Assembly: GCA_029168955.1 (NCBI GenBank)
Contig: JAPDOI010000115.1
Coordinates: 1,686,001-1,750,000 of the forward strand
Direction: 5' to 3'
DNA: 64,000 bases
DNA from: Aplectana chamaeleonis
Taxonomy: Eukaryota; Nematoda; Chromadorea; Rhabditida; Cosmocercidae
Under the pieces are notes generated by a model that worked only from the letters and a program-made list of their open reading frames with translations, was not told the origin of the DNA and ran no database searches. Numbering within the stretch: position 1 is the first letter of the stretch; every line of letters begins with the position of its first letter. Shown piece by piece: positions 45,995 through 57,900 of this stretch. A program made the position numbers and the translations under genes.

Positions 45995-47767
45995 TTCGAA
46001 CGATCGCTGATTACCAATCTTTGACCTCCAAGGGGTCGTATAGCGATGGATCGATCTTCTCGATTGATGTTCTCAGAGCATTCGCTGCCTTAGTCATTGT
46101 TCCTTTTACATAGCCAGTTGATGACATAGTAATGGGCTTAATTGAGAACAGTATTACCCTGAAAACCAGTTTGTATATTTGTGAAACACTGATTATGCTG
46201 AGTGAAGTTTCACGAAAACGTTATTGAGATTAGTGAGTCTGTATGTGAATAAAAATAAAGATCATGCTAAAGTGAGAAAAGTTTTTTTTGAAAGTATGGT
46301 TTAGCCACAGAAATCTACAGATGATTTTTTTTTGAAGGACATGGTAGTGACTACTGTACTGGATGTAGTGATCCACGGTGATAGTTCCTATGAGCTGGGT
46401 TTCTTCGATCAAGCAACAGAGAGGAGGGGTGGGTGTCACCCCGATCCCGTTAGGAACCGTTGAGCGAGCATTGGCAGTCAATGACACCATACCAAAGCTA
46501 CCTAAACCGGTCGATCAGACCGTATAGTAGTGGGGCGAGGATCCTCTCATAGGTGCGCCCAGCATCTCCACGATACTGAGATCTTACTCACTTGCCGGAA
46601 ATCCGTAATCCATGCTCTCCTTTCCCGAGAGGACGGCGTATTCTCCACCACACTCTGACCGCCGTCGTATGTTCAGAGGGGCGGGAACCTGTGCGTTCCA
46701 ATCTTTAAGGCGCCGGCTCGTTTCGCTCTCCGCTGTATTGATCGCAGTTCCGAAGCGAGTTCGTACACTCCGCTTCCAACAGCCCTTGGCCATGATCTGT
46801 GGGCCCGGCTGGTTGCCACAATCCAGCCGTTCCCAAGAGTTCGGGCTGCTAGAAGGTTGAACCTCGTATGGCGTCCGGAAGCCAAACTTGGCCTGTGTAT
46901 TGTCACCCATCTCATAATCCAGACCGCTGTCGTTATACCATGGGGAAACGAAAAAGAATCCAAGTTCCTTTACTAAGAAACTGCATGTAGAATAGTCACC
47001 AGTGGCTTGTAATGTTCAAGGCCATGTAATGGGGATTACTGGAGTAAGACAGTACAAGCATAAAGCAAATATGAGAAAAAAATCATGAAGCTAGAGAAAA
47101 TTTAAAAAAGGGGAACCGGAAACCCGGCTGGAGAAGGTGAAGAATGAGCATGGGGGGCGGGTCAGGTCGAGTCGAGATTGATTCTTGACCCGGATGCGAG
47201 AGAGAGTGCGCGCGAAGTGGAGGGCAGGGGAGAGAGGTGTCTCCACTCGAGTTCGAAAAGGCGCGCGAAGGAGGGTGGGGAGGGGTGTGAGTGGCGATGT
47301 TATCGATAAACGATTGGAGACTGCATGCCACTGGAGGGGCGAGGGGTGGAAAAGATAAACAACTGATAGTGGCAACGACTAGAGATTGCGTGCCACTAGA
47401 GAGGAAATGATGTAAGAATGATAATCAAGTGATAGTGGTTCGCAGGTAGGGAGAAAAGATAGATGCTCTCGTCGGAGCGGCGAGACTGATAAGATATCGA
47501 TAACACTGTCTTGATAAGGGGGAAGAGAAGAATAATAGCCATCAATAGAGTTAACAAGGGATGAACAAGAAGGTTTAGGGCATCGCGTAGGGTTAAGGGG
47601 TTGAACTGATCAGTAGTAGTGTAATGTTCAATCACAAAGGCAAAAATAAACGCAAAAAGGAACAATAACTGATGAATTGATTAATTGATGAATAATTGGC
47701 TGGCGAAATAGCGCCACACGGAGGGAAATGCGGTAGTTGCCCAGCGATTTAACTCGCCTAAAGGGCA
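45995..47767 (-). other. Long leader of the LTR element
   Basis: About 1.8 kb between primer site and Gag start. Only short frames (for example 46584..46910) without domains. A G/A-rich stretch at 47100-47420 holds two diverged copies of a 'gattgga.actgcatgccact' block. Confidence 0.5.
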
Positions 47768-47787
47768 CGAATCCTTCCGATGCACCA
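47768..47787 (-). promoter_or_regulatory. tRNA primer binding site of the LTR element
   Basis: Directly after the 5' LTR end, the minus strand starts TGGTGCATCGG and continues AAGGATTCG, complementary to a tRNA 3' end (CCA, acceptor strand CCGATGC, then part of a T-arm with CGAATCC). The acceptor matches tRNA-Gly(GCC) of nematodes from memory; the T-arm part fits less well, so the tRNA identity is tentative. Confidence 0.75.
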
Positions 47788-48349
47788 TGTTGCGAACGGT
47801 GGATTCCCTGCCGCCGAATGGCACTAGACGAGGGGGTCGCACCCATACTACTCGCACTGCACATGGCCATAAATGAAGTGATCAAGAAGATTATCTTCAG
47901 ACGACAACCTACGGAGACAGCTTTTACTAATACCAGAGATACACCTGGATTCACCAGTGAGTACGATAAACCAATTGTGTTGACCAACCTTTACTTCACC
48001 AGTTAATTAACAGAATATAGTAGTACAATAATGGTGAGGATGCTGTATTGGGATGTTGGTGAGATGATCGCCTCAGGCGACAAGCCCGACGGCGCTGTGG
48101 TGGAGCTGGATTAGTCGTCGTACCTGTATCTATCTCCGAATGTGGTTCTAAGGGCAGAGAGCCCTGCGCTAGGTCCCGGGAGGTGAAGTGCAGGCAGCCG
48201 GCCGGGGCCGCGGTCGTTGACGAACACACACTGCCCCCAACAACCAGGCCGGCCAGCGACCGGCCTCATCAGGGCGATCGTTAGATCACTACCGCAGGCG
48301 CGTCGGCGCCCGGGCAAGATCACATGGAGGAAGCATCGCCTTCGCGACA
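47788..48349 (-). repeat. 5' LTR
   Basis: 562 bp, next to the primer binding site. Expected to hold the promoter of the element; no clear TATA was assigned. Confidence 0.92.
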
Positions 48350-48354
48350 GTGCC

Positions 48355-49369
48355 CGCGAAACCACCGCCGGTGACAACCCTCTCCCATCCGCCCTCGCAC
48401 CCCTTTTGTTTGAACAATACTAGTTGGGAATCGAACTGTTTTGAACCTGTGAAGGTACACGCACCCACACAAGGGTGCAAACCTAGTTGGAGGTTTCTTA
48501 TCCGTCAAAATGTAGACTTCTGCCGGTATCTGCTATTTGATAGTGCTATCAGTATTGCTCTGACAGCAACCATCAAAATGCGTCGATGTTTGATAGTGTA
48601 TCTTGTGAGGCGATCTGTGGCACAATATTAATTGTTTCTTTCTCCATACATAGGTTTTTGCTCTATAGCGAAGAGCAAGTCAAAACTACACTCCCCGAGC
48701 CTAATCAGTCGGATAGGAAGTGCAATAATTATTTTTAAAAAATTCATGTTAAACTATACTTTTTTTTTGGAATTTTTGACTACAAAAACTGTTACAATTT
48801 TTTCAAAACCTCAGGGGGACGTAACAGTTTTGAACAATTTTCAAAAATTTTGATCTAAGAGGGGTTGGGGACGTAGCTTCGTCGAGGTCCTGGACAACGG
48901 GCTGCATGAAACTGTTCGTGACAGTCGGGCGAACCTGTCGCGGTCGCAAACTTTTGGTACAACAATGGCCTAAAAAAGGCCTTAGACTAGAAATCTCCGT
49001 TTTTCAATTCTTCGTTATGCTTGAAGAGAATTTCGTGCTGATCACGATTCTGTCTCCAGAATCGCTAGGAATCCTTTACGTACGGAATTATGGCCCCCCC
49101 CCCCCAAATAGTGTGAAGTTAACCGGTGAAAAAAATCAGGGACGAGTTGTCTCAGACCTGATTTTCCTCTTTCCCCGCTTTTTCTCGCTTATTTGAGCGA
49201 TTTCAGATTTAGCGATTGGCAGAATTGCTGTACATGGCGACCGGATCTTAATATCAAAAATTACTTTAATTGAAAGGTTGGACTGCGCCCTTAAGATGAC
49301 TAATGATGCGGTATCGTCGATCACTGAATGGGAGGCAGCCGCGACGCTGCTATGATTGCTTTGTCATGA
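48355..49369. other. Right flank of the LTR insertion, no gene recognised
   Basis: Short frames only. A C-homopolymer run is at about 49086-49097. Confidence 0.4.
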
Positions 49370-50230
49370 AAGTAGAGCGGTTGTTTCTAACAAGGGAAGT
49401 AAACAAAGCGTATGTCGGACCTGCGGAAACGAATTATATGGTCAGTATCTCCTCAGCTTGTATAGTTAAACTTTGCTGTACCCAGCCCCGAGCAGCAGGT
49501 TCCAAAAAGTTATGAGAGTTTTTAAATTTTCGCGAAATGGTAAGGATACCCATCAGAAATTTTTTGGGGTGTTTTGAAATTTTTTTCTCGCATTCTGCTG
49601 AAAACTTTTATGTAGGGGTAAACTAGGGTGCTGAAAAAGAATCTAGGGTCTGTTTGTCGGAATTCTGATGTTTACTGTAGGTAATATGCCATTTAGGGGC
49701 AAAACCTACCTTGAATGTTCGGAAATCGTGGAATGCACACCAGATTCTTTTTCACTACCTCGAATAACGCCCGCATACAAATTTTGTGTCAAATTTGAGA
49801 CCTTTATCGAATTACCATATGCCTACCGTAATCTACCGTAATCTGAAGAAAATTTACAAACGGACCTCAGATTCGTGTTAGCTCATCAAATCACCCAGAG
49901 AGAATGATTTTGAGACACATAAATCGAAGAATGATCCGGAAATCTCGAAAGTGGCATTTCGCCCTCGAAATTTTCCCCAGCGGGAATGCTTCGAGCGAAT
50001 CAAGCCGAAAACCTTGGAAAATCGACAAACAAACCTTAGATTCGTGATCAGCGCCCCAAAAAACCCCCCATGAGAGAATTTTAAGTAAAATCTGGAACAT
50101 TTTTCTGAACCGCTTCGCGGCTGGAGCGATAAATAACCGCCCAACCAAAAATCCGTACAAGTCCAAAACGCTATCAAAGTTTGGAAAATGGGCTTCCCCC
50201 CAAACTTTGCTCAGGTAGATAGTTTTGGGA
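49370..50230 (+). repeat. Dispersed repeat family X, copy 5
   Basis: Begins 'gttgtttctaacaagggaag' and carries 'gagcagcaggttccaaaaag', 'tgcctaccgtaatctaccg', 'ttcgtgatcagcgccccaaa' and 'ccccaaactttg', in the same order and orientation as 6530-7260. Non-coding. Confidence 0.7.
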
Positions 50231-50329
50231 GCTTAACATAAATATGAGATCCATTTCCAGATTTTCGAAAGTTCCTTGCCCCTCGGCATACCTTCTCGGA
50301 ACCTGCGGTTCGGGACGCTCAGAAAAATG

Positions 50330-51000
50330 AAAACAAGTTACTTGTAACACAAAAGGCCGAAAACAGGTTACTTGTAACATATCTGAGCGGATTAAAGTTA
50401 CTTGCGACTTATCTCAGGTCATTTAAGTTACATGTAATATATCGGTGGGATACTGCGGGCGCTGCGCCTCCGATATGTTACATGTAACTTAAATGACTTG
50501 AGATAAGTCGCAAGTAACTTACATCAGCTTAGATATATTACAAGTAAATTATTTTTAATTTCTGAGAGGATACTGCGTGCAGTGCACCTCAGATATGTTA
50601 CATGTAACTTAAATGGCACAATATAAGTCGCAAGTAACTTAAATCGGCCAATAAAATATTTTCAAGGCTGATGTACGAAGCACTCGCGGGGTCAGCCATA
50701 CGACTGGCGTTGCAGATGGTTCAATAACCCAAGTTTGAGGTACTTGATCCCATACCTGCAGGAAAGGCCCTGCACAGCATTTTTTTGGCGTAGTGTGTGG
50801 CCTGGGACGCGCCCTCTGCGTCGCGTGTCGTCTGCGTAACGTGATGGCCACCCATAGTGAAAATTCAAATGTAAGTTACAGGTAACATAAGTGTAACTTA
50901 CATGCAATATAAATGTAAGTTACGTATAATATAAATGTATGTTACGTATAATATAAATGTATGCTACATGTAATATAAATGTATGTTACATGTAATCCTT
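50330..51000. repeat. Fold-back element of GTTACATGTAAC repeats around an SL1-like core
   Basis: Left part (50330-50645) and right part (50865-51000) consist of short repeats of 'aagttacatgtaatat', many of them perfect palindromes (GTTACATGTAAC, GTTACTTGTAAC), in opposing order. The core (50646-50864) is related to the core of the element at 20701-21178. Confidence 0.7.
50718..50739 (+). other. SL1-like 22-mer followed by GT
   Basis: Matches nematode SL1 at 20 of 22 positions (differences at 5 and 9) and is followed directly by GT. GGTTCAA (50718-50724) can pair with TTGATCC (50744-50750), enclosing the GT, as stem I does in SL RNA. A T-rich Sm-like CATTTTTTTGG follows about 60 nt downstream (50779-50789). 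It could be a relic of an SL RNA gene captured by a fold-back element; no promoter element is visible. Confidence 0.4.
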
Positions 51001-51003
51001 ATA

Positions 51004-51500
51004 CTTTAAAGACAGTGTTCACGATGAAAACCGTTCTTCTGTTTTTCCCCTATCTTGAAAAGGGCCCCATGCTGATTCCAATGATGTCTCTGAAATCGTG
51101 CAAGACCTTCTGGGAACGAAGTTATGGTCCCTCAAAGATTGAACTAAGGATACATGGTGGACGAGTTGCCCGAGGCTTGTAACTTCCGTCTTTTGCAGCC
51201 GATCTATGCGAGCTGACCTGAGTAAAGAGAGAAGTTGAGAATGAAGGGAAGAACGGGGCTGATGATTGGAAATCATCGCTAATCTGACTATCTCGAGCAT
51301 TCATTTGTTCACGTCGGTGGGCGTGTGTTGCTCTTTTGGGGTTTGCCTTGCGCTCGAAATGGCAACTTCGAGCTCTTTTGGAGCTTTTCCTGGCTCGCTT
51401 TCATACGTTCTTTCAACGTCAGCGCTACAGTGTGCCCCTCCACTACTCATTCCTAGTGGAAACTGAAACACATTTTTTATCGTGTACACTGCCTTTAAAG
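51004..51500 (+). repeat. 497-bp TIR element, copy 2
   Basis: Ends CTTTAAAGACAGTGTTCACG and inverse. The interior is collinear with 29733-30230, including the 'cttgtaacttccgtctt' and 'gagaatgaagggaagaacgg' blocks. Confidence 0.8.
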
Positions 51501-51528
51501 CAGTTATGTCCCGATGTGTGTAGAGTTC

Positions 51529-51680
51529 AGTTCCGCAATCGCGTTCAGTCCTCATTATCAAAATCGCAGAAGCGAAGCGGTTGTTTTCAAAAAATTCAAC
51601 TAGAATCATTCTCAAAACAACCGCTTCGCTTCTACCATTATGATAATGAAACTTCGCGGACTGAACGCGATTGCGGAACT
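51529..51680. repeat. 152-bp palindromic MITE, copy 2
   Basis: Same length and same AGTTCCGCAATCGCGTTCAG termini as 9639-9790. The asymmetric centre and the 'cgcgga' insertion near one end are on the opposite side, so it is inverted relative to copy 1. Confidence 0.85.
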
Positions 51681-51954
51681 ATGCGATTGTGTGTATGCGT
51701 GTCCCGCCGATCTCAGCAACGGCAGATCAAAACTGGGATGAAATGGTACCAACATTTGGGTGGGTAGGACATATATCGATTACCAAAGAATCAGCGTGAA
51801 CCACCTCTTGCGCGCCTCGGGGCAACCAAGTTTGTCCGTGGGGCGCACATTTGGCCGTGGGTCATGAAAACCCCCATGAGCCATCTAGCGCTAGAGGGGC
51901 TGCGCTCTAATCGTAGCGACAGGTATCCGCTGTACAGAATCGCTAGGAAATCCT

Positions 51955-54900
51955 AATGGGAGTGTGAAGGACGTCATATAAAATGTGCAGGACCCCAATG
52001 GAAGAGTGCAGGACTTCATAGAAAATGTGCAGGACCCCAATGGAAGGGTGCAGGACTTCACATAATGTGTGCAGGACCCTAATGGGAGTGGGCAGGACGT
52101 CATAGAAAATGTGCAGGACCCCATGGGAGTGTGTAGGACGTCATATAAAGTGTGCAGGACCCCAATGTGAGGGTGCAGGACTTCACATAATGTGTGCAGG
52201 AACCTAATGGGGGTGGGCAGGACGTCATAGAAAATGTGCAGGACCCCATGGGAGTGTGTAGGACGTCATATAAAGTGCGCAGGACTCAAATGGGAGTGTG
52301 CAGAACGTCATATAAAGTGTGCAGGACCCTAATGGGAGTGTGCAGGACGTCATAGAAGATGTGCAGGACCCCAATGGGAGGGTGTAGGACTTCACATAAT
52401 GTGTTCAGGACCCTAATGGGAGTGGGCAGGACGTCATAGAAAATGTGCAGGACCCCATGGGAGTGTGTAGGACGTCATAAAAAGTGTGCAGGACTCAAAT
52501 GGGAGTGTGCAGAACGTCACGTAAAGTGTGCAGGACTCAAATAGGAGTGTGCAGAACGTCATATAAAGTGTGCGGGACCCTAATGGGAGTGTGCAGGACG
52601 TCATAGAAGATGTGCAGGACCCCAATGGGAGTGTGCAGGACGTCATAGAAGATGTGCAGGACCCCAATGGGAGTGTGCAGGACGTCATAGAAGATGTGCA
52701 GGACCCCAATGGAAGAGTGCAGGACGTCATAGAAAATGTGCAGGACCCCAATGGGAGGGTGCAGGACTTCACATAATGTGTGCACGACCCTAATGGGAGT
52801 GGGCAGGACGTCATAGAAAATGCGCAGGACCCCAATGGAAGTGTGCAGGACGTCATATAAAGTGTGCTGTACCCAAATAGGAGTGTGCAGGACGCCATAG
52901 AAAATGGGCAGGACCCCAATGAGAGTGTGCAGGACGTCATATAAAATGTGCAGGACCCCATGGGAGTGTGCAGGACGTCATATAAAATGTGCAGGACCCT
53001 AATGGGAGTGTGCAGGACGTCATAGAAAATGTGCAGGGCCCCATGGGAGTGTGCAGGACGTCATATAAAGTTTGCTGTACCCAAATAGGAGTGTGCAGGA
53101 CGCCATAGAAAATGGGCAGGACCCCAATGAGAGGGTGCAGGACTTCATATAAAGTGTGCAGGACGTCATATAAAATGTGCAGGACCCCATGGGAGTGTGA
53201 AGGACGTCATATAAAGTGTGCAGGACTCAAATGGGAGTGTGCAGGACGTCATATAAAGTGTGCAGGACCCTAATGGGAGTGTGCAGGACGTCATAAAAGA
53301 TGTGCAGGACCCCAATGGAAGTGTGCAGGACGTCATATAAAATGTGCTGTACCCAAATAGGAGTCTGCAGGACGCAATAGAAAATGGGCAGGACCCCAAT
53401 GGAAGAGTGCAGGACGTCATATAAAGTGTGCAGGACGTCATATAAAATGTGCAGGACCCCATGGGAGTGTGAAGGACGTCATATAAAGTGTGCAGGACTC
53501 AAATGGGAGTGTGCAGGACGTCATATAAAGTGTGCAGGACCCTAATGGGAGTGTGCAGGACGTCATAGAAGATGTGCAGGACCCCAATGGAAGTATGCAG
53601 GACGTCATATAAAATGTGCTGTACCCAAATAGGAGTGTGCAGGACGCCATAGAAAATGGGCAGGACCCCAATGAGAGGGTGCAGGACTTCATATAAAGTG
53701 TGAAGGACGTCATATAAAATGTGCAGGACCCCATGGGAGTGTGAAGGACGTCATATAAAGTGTGCAGGACTCAAATGGGAGTGTGCAGGACGTCATATAA
53801 AGTGTGCAGGACCCTAATGGGAGTGTGCAGGACGTCATAGAAGATGTGCAGGACCCCAATGGAAGTGTGCAGGACGCCATATAAAATGTGCTGTACCCAA
53901 ATAGGAGTGTGCAGGACGCCATAGAAAATGGGCAGGACCCCAATGGAAGAAAGCAGGACGTCATAGAAAATGTGCAGGACCCCAATGGGAGGGTGCAGGA
54001 CGTCATATAAAGTGTGCAGGACCCTAATGGGAGTGTGCAGGACGTCATAGAAAATGTGCAGGACCCCAATGGGAGTGTGCAGGACTTCATAGAAAGTGTG
54101 CAGGACCCTAATGGGAGTGTGCAGGACGTCATAGAAAATGTGCAGGACCCCAGGGAGTGTGCAGGACGTCATAAAAAGTGTGCAGGACTCAAATGGGAGT
54201 GGGCAGGACGTCATAGAAAATGTGCAGGACCCCATGGGAGTGTGTAGGACGTCATAAAAAGTGTGCAGGACTCAAATGGGAGTGGGCAGGACGTCACAGA
54301 AAATGTGCAGGACCCCATGGGAGTGTGCAGGACGTCATAGAAGATGTGCAGGACCCCAATGGAAGTATGCAGGACGTCATATAAAATGTGCTGTACCCAA
54401 ATAGGAGTGTGCAGGACGCCATAGAAAATGGGCAGGACCCCAATGAGAGGGTGCAGGACTTCATATAAAGTGTGCAGGACCCTAATGGGAGTGTGCAGGA
54501 CGTCATATAAAATGTGCAGGACCCCATGGGAGGGTGCAGGACGTCATATGAAGTGTGCAGGACTCAAATGGGAGTGTGCAGGACGTCATATAAAGTGTGC
54601 AGGACCCTAATGGGAGTGTGCAGGACCCCAGAAAATGAGCAGGGAAGTGTGCAGGACGTCATAGAAAATGTGCAGGACCCCAATGGAAGTGTGCAGGACG
54701 TCATATAAAATGTGCAGGACCCAAATAGAGTCTGCAGGACGCAATAGAAAATGGGCAGGACCCCAATGGAAGAGTGCAGGACGTCATAGAAAATGTGCAG
54801 CACCCCAATGGGAGTGTGCAGAACGTCATATAAAATGTGCAGGACCCCATGGGAGTGTGAAGGACGTCATATAAAGTGTGCAGGACTCAAATGGGAGTGT

Positions 54901-57900
54901 GCAGGACGTCATATAAAGTGTGCAGGACCCTAATGGGAGTGTGCAGGACGTCATAGAAGATGTGCAGGACCCCAATGGAAGTGTGCAGGACGTCATATAA
55001 AATGTGCTGTACCCAAATAGGAGTGTGCAGGACGCCATAGAAAATGGGCAGGACCCCAATGGAAGAAAGCAGGACGTCATAGAAAATGTGCAGGACCCCA
55101 ATGGGAGGGTGCAGGACTTCACATAATGTGTGCAGGACCCTAATGGGAGTGGGCAGGACGTCATAGAAAATAAGCAGGATCCCAATGGGAGGGTGCAGGA
55201 CTTCACATAATGTGTGCAGGACCCTAATGGGAGTGGGCAGGACGTCATAGAAAATGTGCAGGACCCCAAGGGAGTGTGTAGGACGTCACATAAAGTGTGC
55301 AGGACCCCATGGGAGTGTGTAGGACGTCATAAAAAGTGTGCAGGACTCAAATGGGAGTGGGCAGGACGTCATAGAAAATGTGCAGGACCCCATGGGAGTG
55401 CGTAGGACGTCACATAATGTGTGCAGGACCCCAAGGGAGTGTGTAGGACGTCATAAAAAAGTGTGCAGGACTCAAATGGGAGTGTGCAGAACGTCACATA
55501 AAGTGTGCAGGACCCCATGGGAGTGTGTAGGACGTCATAAAAAGTGTGCAGGACTCAAATGGGAGTGGGCAGGACGTCATAGAAAATGCGCAGGACCCCA
55601 ATGGAAGTGTGCAGGACGTCATATAAAGTGTGCTGTACCCAAATAGGAGTGTGCAGGACGTCATAAAAAGTGTGCAGGACCCCAATGGGAGTGTGCAGGA
55701 CGTCATAGAAGATGTGCAGGACCCCAATGGAAGAGTGCAGGACGTCATAGAAAACGTGCAGGACCCCAATGGGAGGGTGCAGGACTTCCCATAATGTGTG
55801 CACGACCCTAATGGGAGTGGGCAGGACGTCATAGAAAATGCGCAGGACCCCAATGGAAGTGTGCAGGACGTCATATAAAATGTGCTGTACCCAAATAGGA
55901 GTGTGCAGGACGCCATAGAAAATGGGCAGGACCCCAATGAGAGGGTGCAGGACTTCATATAAAGTGTGCAGACCCTAATGGGAGGTGTGCAGGACGTCAT
56001 ATAAAATGTGCAGGACCCCATGGGAGTGTGCAGGACGTCATAGAAAGTGTGCAGGACCCCAATGGGAGTGTGCAGGACGTCACATAAAGTGTGCAGGACC
56101 CTAATGGGAGTGTGCAGGACGTCACATTAAGTGTGCAGGACCCCAATGGAAGTGTGCAGGACGTCATATAAAATGTGCAGGACCCCAATAGGAGTCTGCA
56201 GGACGTCATAGAAAATGGGCAGGACCCCAATGGAAGTGTGCAGGACGTCATAGAAAATAGGCAGGACCCATGAGGAGTGCGCAGGACGCCATAGAAAGTG
56301 TGCAGGACTTCAGTAGGAGTGTGCAGGACGTCATATAAAGTGCGCAGGGCCCCAATGGGAGTGTGCTGGACGTCGTAGAAAGTGTGCAGGACCCCAATAG
56401 GAGTGTGCAGGACGTCATATAACGTGCGCAGGGCCCCAATGGGAGTGTGCAGAACGTCATATAAAGTGCGCAGTGCCCCAATGGGAGTGTGCAGGACGTC
56501 ATAGAAAATGTGCAGGACCCCAATGGAAGAAAGCAGGACGTCATAGAAAATGTGCAGGACCCCAATGGGAGAGTGTGCAGGATGTCTTAGAAGATGTGCA
56601 GGACCCCAGTGGGAGTGTGCAGGACGTCATATAAAAAGTGCAGGACCCCAATGGGAGTGTGCAGGACGTCATAGAAAGTGTGCAGGACCCCAATGGGAGT
56701 GTGCAGAACGTCATAGAAAATGTGCAGGACCCCAATGGGAGTGTGTAGGACGTCACATAAAGTGTGCAGGACCCCATGGGAGTGTGTAGGACGTCATAAA
56801 AAGTGTGCAGGACTCAAATGGGAGTGGGCAGGACGTCATAGAAAATGTGCAGGACCCCATGGGAGTGTGTAGGACGTCATAAAAAGTGTGCAGGACTCAA
56901 ATGGGAGTGTTCAGAACGTCATAGAAAATGTGCAGGACCCCATGGGAGTGTGCAGGACGTCATAAAAGTGTGCAGGACTCTAATGGTAGTGTGCAGGACG
57001 TCATAGAAAATGTGCTGGACCCCAATGGGAGTGTGCAGGACGTCATATAAAGTGTGCAGAACTCCAATGGTAGTGTGCAGGACGTCATATAAAGTGCGCA
57101 GAACCCCAATGGTAGTGTGCAGGGCGTCATAGAAAATGCCCAGGACCCTATGGGAGTGTGCAGGACGTCATAGAAAGTGTGCAAGACCCCAGCGGGAGTG
57201 TGCAGGACGTCGTATAACGTGTGCAGGACCCTATTGGGAGTGCGCAGGACGTCATAGAAAGTGTGCAAGACCCCAGCGGGAGTGTGCAGGACGTCATAGA
57301 AAGTGTGCAGGACCCGAATTGGAGTGTGCAGGACGTCATAGAAAGTGTGCAGGACCCCATGGGAGTGTGTAGGACGTCATAAAAAGTGTGCAGGACTCAA
57401 ATGGGAGTGGGCAGGACGTCATAGAAAATGTGCAGGACCCCATGGGAGTGTGTAGGACGCCATAGAAAATGGGCAGGACCCCAATGAGAGGGTGAAGGAC
57501 GTCATATAAAGTGTGCAGGACTCAAATGGGAGTGTGCAGGACGTCATATAAAGTGTGCAGGACCCTAATGGGAGTGTGCAGGACGTCATAGAAGATGTGC
57601 AGGACTCCAATGGAAGTGTGCAGGACGTCATGAAAGATGTGCAGGACCCCAATGGAAGAGTGCAGGACGTCATAGAAAACGTGCAGGACCCCAATGGAAG
57701 AGTGCAGGACGTCATAGAAAATGTGCAGGACCCCAATGGGAGGGTGCAGACGCCATAGAAAAATGTGCAGGACCCCATGGGAGTGTGAAGGACGTCATAT
57801 AAAGTGTGCAGGACTCAAATGGGAGTGTGCAGGACGTCACATAAAGTGTGCAGGACCCCATGGGAGTGTGTAGGACGTCATATAAAGTGTGCAGGACTCA

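Larger units (their letters stand above)
42373..48349 (-). mobile_element. Complete non-autonomous LTR retrotransposon, Gag only (BEL/Pao-like)
   Basis: A 5977-bp insertion flanked by the perfect 5-bp target duplication GTGCC. Its LTRs (42373-42933 and 47788-48349) begin TG and end CA in element orientation, carry the short inverted ends TGTCGCGAA/TTCGCAACA, and differ at about nine positions by eye (about 98% identical), so the insertion is young. Transcription would run right to left: 5' LTR, primer site, 1.8-kb leader, Gag, about 770 bp, 3' LTR. No protease, reverse transcriptase, RNase H or integrase is present on either strand, so proteins for movement must come from a full-length relative. 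Confidence 0.9.
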
